A stretch of DNA of 46,005 nucleotides, taken from positions 1 to 46,005 of the forward strand of contig JAQXIJ010000082.1 of the NCBI GenBank assembly GCA_029007725.1, written 5' to 3'. Positions 40,176 to 46,005 of the stretch are shown piece after piece. Both the position numbers and the translations under genes were made by a program. A model generated the notes under the pieces. That model saw only the letters and a list, made by a program, of their open reading frames with translations, was not told where the DNA came from and ran no database searches. The DNA is from Bacillota bacterium. Its GTDB lineage: Bacteria > Bacillota > Clostridia > UBA1381. Every line of letters begins with the position of its first letter. Within the stretch, counting starts at the first letter, position 1.

Positions 40176-41294
40176 TCATCTCTTATATCCTATCCGCGTT
40201 CCGCGCGAATGCCGCGTGACCGAAAGAACAATTCCGACAGCGGTCATATTAGTAATCAACGAAGTTCCTCCGTAACTTATGAAGGGCAGCGGAATACCTG
40301 TTACCGGCATAAGACCGATGCACATTCCGGCATTTTCAAAGGTATGAAAAATAAGCATAGAGGCAATTCCGACGCACAGATATTTTCCCATAGAGTCGTT
40401 TGCCTCCTGCGCCGCCTTTATACAGCGTGCAATTATAAGAAGCAGCAGAAGTATTACCAAAATAGAGCCGATGAATCCGAATTCCTCAGATATAACACTG
40501 AATATAAAATCGGTATGCTTTGTCGGTAAAAATCCCATTTGGTTCTGCGTTCCCTTTAGGTAACCCTTACCAAAAATCTGTCCCGATCCAACTGCAATTT
40601 TTGACTGAATAACATTGTAGCCACTGCCAAGCTTGTCCATTTCGGGATTGAAAAACACCTGTATCCTGTGCTTTTGATAGTCACTCAGCAGAAAAAAATA
40701 TGCCAGCGGTGCCGAAGCCAAAATAACAGCCGCCGCAGGAATGATATATTTAAATGATAATCCAGCCACAAACAGCATTGCGGCAAACATAAAGCAAAAT
40801 ACCATTGCACTTCCGGCATCTGGTTGCATCATTATCAATCCCAGCAGAATACCAACATGCAAAAAAAGCATTATAACCGTCGAAAGCTTGTTGATTTTAT
40901 TTTTCACACAAGATAAATGGTACGAAAAAGTTATAGCAAAGCCGACCTTGCATATTTCAGAGGGCTGGATACCGATAGGCCCAAATCTTATCCAGCTTCG
41001 TGCGCCCCAACTTCCGGCAGAGCCTATAACAAGCACTGCAGCAAGCAGCAAGATGCATACAACATAAATCGGTATCGATATATACCCGAACAACTGATAG
41101 TCAATACGGCTTACAATAAGCATAACCGCAATTCCGATTAAAAATGCACCCGACTGCACAATAACATTTGTGTATGTATTTAAAGATCTTGTTGCGCTGT
41201 ATATTGCAACTATTCCAAAAACAGCGGTTATAACCGTAACCCAAAACAGCAGCCTGTCAAATCCGGTTTCCCTGGCTTTTTCTTTTTTTCTCAA
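40176..41294 (-). CDS. rodA: Rod-shape SEDS glycosyltransferase RodA
   Basis: A 372-residue SEDS peptidoglycan polymerase with about ten helices. The family segments are SWGARSWIRFGPIGIQPSEI, MMQPDAGSAMVF, KGYLKGTQNQMGFLPTKHTD, DFIFSVISEEFGFIGS and GMCIGLMPVTGIPLPFISYG, the last being the SEDS signature. ENAGMCIGLMPVTGIPLP favours RodA over FtsW or SpoVE. The start is TTG at 41294 with GAGGG about five bases upstream. It has its own promoter and is not next to mreBCD here. Confidence 0.93.
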   Translation of the reverse strand: MRKKEKARETGFDRLLFWVTVITAVFGIVAIYSATRSLNTYTNVIVQSGAFLIGIAVMLIVSRIDYQLFGYISIPIYVVCILLLAAVLVIGSAGSWGARSWIRFGPIGIQPSEICKVGFAITFSYHLSCVKNKINKLSTVIMLFLHVGILLGLIMMQPDAGSAMVFCFMFAAMLFVAGLSFKYIIPAAAVILASAPLAYFFLLSDYQKHRIQVFFNPEMDKLGSGYNVIQSKIAVGSGQIFGKGYLKGTQNQMGFLPTKHTDFIFSVISEEFGFIGSILVILLLLLIIARCIKAAQEANDSMGKYLCVGIASMLIFHTFENAGMCIGLMPVTGIPLPFISYGGTSLITNMTAVGIVLSVTRHSRGTRIGYKR

Positions 41295-41318
41295 TGTGCC
41301 CTCACCGTCCTTTGCTTT

Positions 41319-41347
41319 ATTATACTATTATTTCCCGATATTTGCAA
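41319..41347 (-). promoter_or_regulatory. Promoter for rodA
   Basis: TTGCAA (41347-41342), 17-bp spacer, TATAAT (41324-41319) on the minus strand, 25 bp before the TTG start. Confidence 0.7.
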
Positions 41348-41394
41348 ATATATTTTATAATAAAAAATCAAACGCAAGACACATTATATATCTT

Positions 41395-41628
41395 CTATCT
41401 GTCATATACCCCTGCGCGGTCGTTTATGACCATCATTCGCAGAAGACTCTCCGGCAAATTCAGGTCCGCATCGCTTTCACCCTTAAAAAAACATTTGTCA
41501 AGAAGCTTTTGAACCGTCGGCCGCGCCCAAGTCGGGAGCTCGTTCACATAATGATATATGTGCTCCTTTTTGAGTTCTGCCACCGCCGACTCAAGCCGCA
41601 CAAGTCTTTCTTTTTCTTCTGCAGTCAT
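41395..41628 (-). CDS. C-terminal endolysin segment in the -1 frame (tail domain)
   Basis: A 77-residue frame starting MTAEEKERLVRLESAVAELK, whose ATG overlaps the amidase TGA (ATGA) with AAGGTG upstream. It then carries ELPTWARPTVQKLLDKCFFK and LPESLLRMMVINDRAGVYD, the tail found at the end of many Clostridia phage amidases. Upstream in the same frame the sequence continues back to NCPAPFVENALWERFKDMLK, the missing end of the amidase catalytic domain. It may be made alone from this start, or as part of a frameshifted 247-residue endolysin. Confidence 0.75.
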   Translation of the reverse strand: MTAEEKERLVRLESAVAELKKEHIYHYVNELPTWARPTVQKLLDKCFFKGESDADLNLPESLLRMMVINDRAGVYDR

Positions 41629-42137
41629 TTCTTCACCTTCTTTAAGCATGTCTTTAAACCGTTCCCATAACGCATTTTCAACAAACGGTGCGGGGCAGTT
41701 TTTCCCGTAACATCAAAATGCCGTATGACATTTTCAATCGGGACTCCGTATCTTTTCATAAGCTCCGCTATAAGTACGGCAGCATTTTTCATAGTCCTGT
41801 TCACAAAATAATACCCGCTTTTGTTTTTTCTTGAGCACAGCTCCACACCTATGCTGCACGAATTGGTGCATTTACCGAAAAACGTATGTCCGCGATCCGA
41901 CACAATTTTTCCACCGCAATGCCACGCTGTGTCCTTTTCCGGAACACTTTTATATACCCCGTTTTCGTCTACAAAAAAATGTGCCGAAGTGCCCACGGTA
42001 TTTTTTGCAAAATACACCGCGTTTCCGCGCGCTGTATCTCCGTTATTTGCGGTATAGTGCACAACTATGTATTTTATGCCGCGCCGTCCTTTTTTATAGT
42101 TGGCCGCATTCGCTGGAAAATCAGTGTGAATTTCCAT
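41625..42137 (-). CDS. Phage N-acetylmuramoyl-L-alanine amidase, end of catalytic domain in -1 frame
   Basis: An amidase_2 endolysin of 170 residues in the zero frame. The zinc ligands His27 (IKYIVVHYTAN) and His140 (VIRHFDVTGK) are present, with HFFVDENGVY, DTAWHCGG and NSCSIGVELC between them. The third ligand, a Cys eight residues after His140, is not in this frame: the zero frame reads GKTAPHRLLK. The -1 frame gives GKNCPAPFVEN, restoring it at position 148. The switch point is a GGGAAAA heptamer at 41706-41700. ATG at 42137 overlaps the holin gene by 17 bp. Confidence 0.88.
   Translation of the reverse strand: MEIHTDFPANAANYKKGRRGIKYIVVHYTANNGDTARGNAVYFAKNTVGTSAHFFVDENGVYKSVPEKDTAWHCGGKIVSDRGHTFFGKCTNSCSIGVELCSRKNKSGYYFVNRTMKNAAVLIAELMKRYGVPIENVIRHFDVTGKTAPHRLLKMRYGNGLKTCLKKVKK
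41700..41706 (-). other. Candidate -1 frameshift heptamer GGGAAAA
   Basis: Minus-strand G GGA AAA in the zero frame of the amidase (codons 145-146). It is a classic X XXY YYZ slippery sequence. Ten bases downstream a possible ACCGTT / AACGGT stem could stimulate slippage, though it is short. A plain single-base indel in the adjoining run of five A is the alternative. Confidence 0.5.
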
Positions 42138-42504
42138 CAATATCACCCAAAATTTTTTTAAATATTTTCGGAATATCAATATCCATAGCCTCAAGATTTT
42201 CAAGAATACTTATAAACTCAGTGTAGATATAATACGCCTGAACGCAGTGCAGAATCAGATAATTTTCGTCCGAAAACAGTTTTGACAGACAAAATCCCAA
42301 AACTACTGTTAGTACAATTCCGGCTTTTTTGAAGCCGCCGTCACGAAGTTTCGATGAACTGATTTTTTTTTCGTTTTTGTATGCCTTTAATATGCCTGTC
42401 ACAAAGTCGGTTGCTATGAAAACTGCTAGAACTAGCATAAATATCCCAAAATTCAGTTGCATCCCGCTGAATATGCTTTGAAGTGTTTCGACATCGTTCA
42501 TCAT
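42121..42504 (-). CDS. Phage holin (toxin secretion/phage lysis holin family)
   Basis: A 127-residue membrane protein that forms the lysis pore. Segments are FGIFMLVLAVFIATDFVTGI LKAYKN near residue 19, SSSKLRDGGFKKAGIVLTVV, and YYIYTEFISILENLEAMDID, the pattern of the Cph1/UtxA-type holins. About three helices are visible. It is coupled by an ATGA overlap with the preceding gene and overlaps the amidase start, giving the usual holin-endolysin lysis pair. Confidence 0.92.
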   Translation of the reverse strand: MMNDVETLQSIFSGMQLNFGIFMLVLAVFIATDFVTGILKAYKNEKKISSSKLRDGGFKKAGIVLTVVLGFCLSKLFSDENYLILHCVQAYYIYTEFISILENLEAMDIDIPKIFKKILGDIDGNSH

Positions 42505-43286
42505 ATCACCTCAAATTCCACAGTATATGTGTTCTGCTTGTTCGTTCCGCCCAAAAGCGTAAGCTCCAGCATACTGCCGTTTTTCTTTACTTGAAACTGA
42601 TACGAAACCCCTGTAGTACTCCTCCAGTAAAAGACCGTTTCGCTATCGTTTGAAATAGTGTCACAGTTTGTACCTGTAAGATTCATATCAGAACCTTCAC
42701 TCTTAACACTGTTTACAATAATACGTCCAAAAACCGCGCTTCCCATATTTGCAGAGCCGGTAACAGCAGTGCCGTTCCATGTTAAATCGCACTTAAGGCT
42801 CTTTGAAATATTCGCCGAATTTGGTCTGTATTTAGAAACCGCAAATTCCCTTTTGTCGCTGAGCGTCCCATCCTCTGCCACCTCAGCAAGCTTTACCGCG
42901 CCATCCGGCGGCGCCGAAAGCGAAACACAAGGCTTTATGTAATTAAGATTCTTGTTATGCTCAAGATAAATATAATTGACCGCATTTTGGGTGATTTCAA
43001 GCGTAACACCATCGCTGTCAATAAAAATCATTGCCCCACTCGGAAAAACCGCGTTTCCGTTGTTAATAAAAACATGAGTGGCATCCGTTTTTGAAACTCT
43101 CATGCTCTCGCCAAAATATCCGACGCCTGTTTCGAACACCAATGCCGAAGCGTCATTCATGCCTGCCGCCAGTGTCGACGTCTGGGTAAAAGGTAAAACA
43201 CCAGCGGCTGTCATAGCTGAAAAAGCCCTGTTTATGTCGTCAGTTCCATAAGTTTCGTTATCCAAAAAACTGCATCTATATGCCAT
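42501..43286 (-). CDS. Phage tail/baseplate-type protein
   Basis: A 261-residue protein starting MAYRCSFLDNETYGTDDINR, a beginning shared by baseplate or upper-collar proteins of Clostridia phages. The rest is beta-rich (VFINNGNAVFPSGAMIFIDS, VNYIYLEHNKNLNYIKPCVS) and ends in a beta domain (VSYQFQVKKNGSMLELTLLG). It lies between a Gp37-like tail protein and the holin, the usual place for tail-fibre or baseplate genes. The specific role is not certain. Confidence 0.7.
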   Translation of the reverse strand: MAYRCSFLDNETYGTDDINRAFSAMTAAGVLPFTQTSTLAAGMNDASALVFETGVGYFGESMRVSKTDATHVFINNGNAVFPSGAMIFIDSDGVTLEITQNAVNYIYLEHNKNLNYIKPCVSLSAPPDGAVKLAEVAEDGTLSDKREFAVSKYRPNSANISKSLKCDLTWNGTAVTGSANMGSAVFGRIIVNSVKSEGSDMNLTGTNCDTISNDSETVFYWRSTTGVSYQFQVKKNGSMLELTLLGGTNKQNTYTVEFEVI

Positions 43287-43290
43287 ATTC

Positions 43291-44310
43291 TTATACCAAA
43301 GCAAACGTAATGTCCTGCGAATATGTGCCGGAAGCATTTTTTATGCATACCCCTACAATACGCTGCTTTATATCCTTTCTGTAAATTCCGTAATCCACCT
43401 GTACGCGCATAATGTCTCCCATGCTGTAGTCAATGCCATATTCAAGACCTTTAAACTTCAGCTGCGCATAGGTTTTTATATATTTTTTCTGCAAATCAGA
43501 AGTCGCCTTGCTTCTTCCAGATGACGACAAAATACACTCCCATTTATAAATACCCTTCTTTTCGTCCTTTGGAATGTACGAATAGGTCAGTGCCTCGTTC
43601 TCACCTGAGCTATACTCATAAAATCCTGCAGAAGCATAGTTGTCTATATCCTCAATCAGCTTAACTGCGTGCGCATTTTTGTTGCTTTCCGAGACAATCG
43701 TGTCAAGCTCTTTTCCGTCGATAAACTCAAACACCCACTGTTTTTTCGTAACATCGAACACAACCCTGTGCCCGCAGTCGGCAAGCTCGCACAAATCTAT
43801 TATGACCTCAGACAACGTATTTGCAGAATTTCTCCAGAAAAATCTGCTCATTTTTTCACCGCCCACATCTGCTGGTATCACAAAGCTTTCCACAACAGAA
43901 TCATTGTCAATCTCGCTTGTCGCGTCGCCGTTTTCGTCATATGCCGTCGGTGTCTTGTATGTATTGTTCAACAGATACACCGCAATTTCCCGAGGGCTTT
44001 TAAATTCCGAATCAAAAAACTCCTTTGTATTAAACGGCAAAACAATGCGCCTGGTCAGAATCCAGTTTATGCTTCTGCCGCATATAAGCAAATCATTTTC
44101 GGCAATTTTCCCTGTGCAGATTGCCTGACGGTCGCCCTCACACAAAACAACATACTTGTTTTCAAGCAGAACCTTTGCAACGCTGTCCGACAGTGCAAAA
44201 TGTCCCTCGTACGTTCCCACAGAGTTATATTTAAGGTTCCACACCGAGGATATTACCCTCGGTGCGACCGCAAGCAGGTTAAATTCAAAATCATAAATGC
44301 GAATATCCAA
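43291..44310 (-). CDS. Siphovirus Gp37-like tail protein
   Basis: A 339-residue protein of the ReqiPepy6 Gp37-like family, a phage tail-tip protein. The N-terminus (MDIRIYDFEFNLLAVAPRVI then SVWNLKYNSVGTYEGHFAL) and the middle (ICGRSINWILTRRIVLPFNT) fit this family. ECILSSSGRSKATSDLQKKY and GIDYSMGDIMRVQVDYGI follow in the C-terminal half. The start is TTG at 44310, three bases past the scaffold gene stop, with weak GGTG upstream. Confidence 0.85.
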   Translation of the reverse strand: MDIRIYDFEFNLLAVAPRVISSVWNLKYNSVGTYEGHFALSDSVAKVLLENKYVVLCEGDRQAICTGKIAENDLLICGRSINWILTRRIVLPFNTKEFFDSEFKSPREIAVYLLNNTYKTPTAYDENGDATSEIDNDSVVESFVIPADVGGEKMSRFFWRNSANTLSEVIIDLCELADCGHRVVFDVTKKQWVFEFIDGKELDTIVSESNKNAHAVKLIEDIDNYASAGFYEYSSGENEALTYSYIPKDEKKGIYKWECILSSSGRSKATSDLQKKYIKTYAQLKFKGLEYGIDYSMGDIMRVQVDYGIYRKDIKQRIVGVCIKNASGTYSQDITFALV

Positions 44311-44313
44311 ATT

Positions 44314-44715
44314 CTACACCAACTTTTTATAAAGCTCTGGATTTTCGCAGAAAAGCTTCAGCCGTTTTGCGTAGCCCATTTTTTTAAAATTTTCACGCTT
44401 GATGTCCGTATCGCTTCCCGTGTTGACGTTCGAAAAAATAGGCAGCTGCGTTTTTTCTTCAAAAAGGTATGCACAATCCTCTTTAAGAAGCTCAATACGC
44501 TCCTCAAGCCCCTCTATGTCTCCGTCAGCAAGTTCGAGTCCTCCCAGGTCAAGCAAAGCGCGGACAACCTTTTCGTCCTTTGCGCCGGCTTCGGCAATCT
44601 TTTTTGAAACAATGTTTTCAAATTTAATTTTGTCTGTTTCCTTTTTTTGCTGATATAAAATTTTGTTTGCACTTTCCTCGCTTATTCCCAGATCTGTCAA
44701 AAATTTTTTATTCAT
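44314..44715 (-). CDS. Short phage scaffold protein (GP20 type)
   Basis: A 133-residue protein with MNKKFLTDLGISEESANKIL at the N-terminus and KRENFKKMGYAKRLKLFCEN near the C-terminus, both typical of phage minor structural protein GP20/scaffolds. The central ALLDLGGLELADGDIEGLEE also fits. Usual members have about 180-200 residues with a long coiled coil after residue 25; here most of that coil is missing, consistent with an internal deletion. ATG at 44715 has GGGAGG upstream and overlaps the portal gene by 8 bp. Confidence 0.82.
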   Translation of the reverse strand: MNKKFLTDLGISEESANKILYQQKKETDKIKFENIVSKKIAEAGAKDEKVVRALLDLGGLELADGDIEGLEERIELLKEDCAYLFEEKTQLPIFSNVNTGSDTDIKRENFKKMGYAKRLKLFCENPELYKKLV

Positions 44716-45994
44716 TCTCTTTTCCTCCCAAAATCCTTTTTGATTTTTCTTCATCCTCACCCAGATACCACGCTCTGACCTCATACGGCTTTAATACACC
44801 ACTTTGCATAAGCTTCATTTTCTCATCGAATTCCGCCCTTCGGTCAGAAATAATGCTGTCGTCAAAGTCAAAACTTATGTTGTAGTCCCCTTTCGGCGAC
44901 AATCCGTATAAATCCGACAGTACATCAATGCATTCGGCAAGATCGCCGAGCGCTTTTTTCAATGCTGTCTGAATATCGGTAACGTTGGCGTAGCTGCGTT
45001 GCTTTGATGACCGAATTTCCTCTGCTGTCTTGTCAACTCCCTGCGGATCCGAAATAGTTCCGTATGCCAGCCCGGTGTTAAATTCAATCCTCTGGAAAAT
45101 CCTGTTTAATCCGTTTATAAGGCTTGTATCCCTAAACTGAGGAGACCAGTCTTCAAACAGCGCGTCCTCGCCGGTGTTCAGCATACGATAAAGACGCTTG
45201 TCGGGCAGTATGTGATGCCCGTTTGCATCTCGCCGTATCGCGCTTTCGTCAACATAAAGAGCCCTCTCTCCGCTCTCAAATTCCCACAAAATTCTTTCGT
45301 ACTGCTTGTCCGCATCCATAATAAGATTTTCCGCACTTGCAAAAACCGAAACCCCCAGCGGCGAATTAAAATCAATTGTATTTGAAGTCGGCATTTTAAA
45401 GTACGCAAACAAAGGCTTTGTTATGCCGTCAATCGTGACCTTCTCCGATATTCCACGCCACAGCTCAACCTCCGACATTGGAATACGCTTTCCATGCTCA
45501 AGTTCGCTTCTACTTTCATATGCGCTGTTTTCTATAATATAGCGACCATTCTCAAAAAAATGCTTTTCGCAGCGCGTATAAATTTTTTTGTCGTTCCTGA
45601 ACTTTTCCTCAAAAACCGCACCGGTTATGTTATTGTTTCCGTCAAACTGAATCGGACAAAAGGCGTCCGCTCTGACAGCCGTCACGGCAATGCCGTTTTG
45701 CGTCACGCACGGCTTAAATACTATTCCGCCCAACGCGCACGCAAGCTCGGTATAATTTCTGATTTGAGCAATTACTTTTTGGTATACCGCATTTATTGCA
45801 TCTGCTCTTGCCGAGCCACTGACAGCCGAGCGCATTTCAATCGTTACAGTACGCGAGATTTCCCCAGCTATTGCCGCGGCAAGATTAAGGCTCGGCTTTC
45901 CCTGCTCCGAACCGCCCCTGTACAAAGCCGTCCAACGTTGCACGGCCTGTTCCATTTTTGAATATTCATTATTTTTCCCCGGAAAATTTATCAA
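44708..45994 (-). CDS. Phage portal protein
   Basis: A 428-residue portal protein of the A118/SPP1-like type, which forms the DNA entry ring of the capsid. Typical blocks are LNLAAAIAGEISRTVTIEMR, EVELWRGISEKVTIDGITKP, FAYFKMPTSNTIDFNSPLGV, YERILWEFESGERALYVDES and SKQRSYANVTDIQTALKKAL. The start is taken as TTG at 45994 with AGGAG six bases upstream, but the frame stays open to the window edge, so the true start may lie outside. Terminase would normally be further upstream. Confidence 0.88.
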   Translation of the reverse strand: MINFPGKNNEYSKMEQAVQRWTALYRGGSEQGKPSLNLAAAIAGEISRTVTIEMRSAVSGSARADAINAVYQKVIAQIRNYTELACALGGIVFKPCVTQNGIAVTAVRADAFCPIQFDGNNNITGAVFEEKFRNDKKIYTRCEKHFFENGRYIIENSAYESRSELEHGKRIPMSEVELWRGISEKVTIDGITKPLFAYFKMPTSNTIDFNSPLGVSVFASAENLIMDADKQYERILWEFESGERALYVDESAIRRDANGHHILPDKRLYRMLNTGEDALFEDWSPQFRDTSLINGLNRIFQRIEFNTGLAYGTISDPQGVDKTAEEIRSSKQRSYANVTDIQTALKKALGDLAECIDVLSDLYGLSPKGDYNISFDFDDSIISDRRAEFDEKMKLMQSGVLKPYEVRAWYLGEDEEKSKRILGGKENE

Positions 45995-46005
45995 TGCTTT
46001 CTCCT

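Overview
The window is a stretch of chromosome from a low-to-mid GC, spore-forming Clostridia-type member of the Bacillota. The evidence is gene order and content: sepF-ylmH-divIVA-ileS, yqfC-yqfD-phoH-ybeY-dgkA-era-yqzL-recO, nusB-(Kae1-like)-xseA-xseB-ispA, MutS2, sigma-H, the sporulation proteins YqfC, YqfD and YlbJ, strong AGGAGG ribosome sites, and TTGACA/TATAAT promoters with 17-bp spacers. The species cannot be named from this sequence. No rRNA, tRNA or CRISPR array was seen.

Layout. 1-5.2 kb (minus): cell-division cluster of an HlyD-like adaptor, yggS, sepF, a possible micro-ORF, ylmH, divIVA and the 5' part of ileS. 5.3-8.2 kb (minus): lon and engB. 8.3-9.0 kb: no gene seen. 9.0-13.9 kb (minus): membrane protein, DUF1015, ybaK, mutS2. 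14.0-16.5 kb (plus): tadA, two small-to-medium membrane proteins, a DUF1540 mini-protein, a TIGR01212 radical SAM protein. 16.5-19.6 kb (minus): DUF2992/YjdF gene behind a yjdF-type riboswitch, CarD-family regulator, pyridoxamine kinase, rpsT, dCMP deaminase. 19.6-24.8 kb (minus): recO, yqzL, era, dgkA, ybeY, phoH, yqfD, yqfC, divergent from ylbJ. 26.0-27.1 kb: zinc-ribbon protein and sigma-H. 27.2-28.2 kb: small membrane protein and an IS3-type remnant. 28.3-36.9 kb (minus): TIM-barrel isomerase, citrate synthase, holB, tatD, a DUF212 protein, ispA, xseB, xseA, Kae1-like, nusB.

37.1-40.1 kb (plus) is an ion-transport segment: a Ca2+/Na+ antiporter, a DJ-1 protein, then an orphan sodium-pump decarboxylase beta subunit (OadB-like) and a 45-residue one-helix protein. 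The last two lie behind a consensus promoter, a yybP-ykoY (Mn2+) riboswitch aptamer and an intrinsic terminator whose 5' arm overlaps the aptamer's closing helix. The predicted logic is an ON switch. No carboxyltransferase or biotin-carrier gene is nearby, so this is the best candidate in the window for an undescribed system.

40.2-41.3 kb is rodA. 41.4-46.0 kb (minus) is a compact prophage-like block: portal, short GP20-type scaffold, Gp37-like tail protein, baseplate-like protein, holin, and an amidase endolysin whose conserved end lies in the -1 frame behind a GGGAAAA slippery heptamer. No capsid, tail-tube, tape-measure or integrase gene is present inside the block, so it is either a deletion remnant or a repurposed module. 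Product names rest on recognised motifs and family resemblance; no database search was run.
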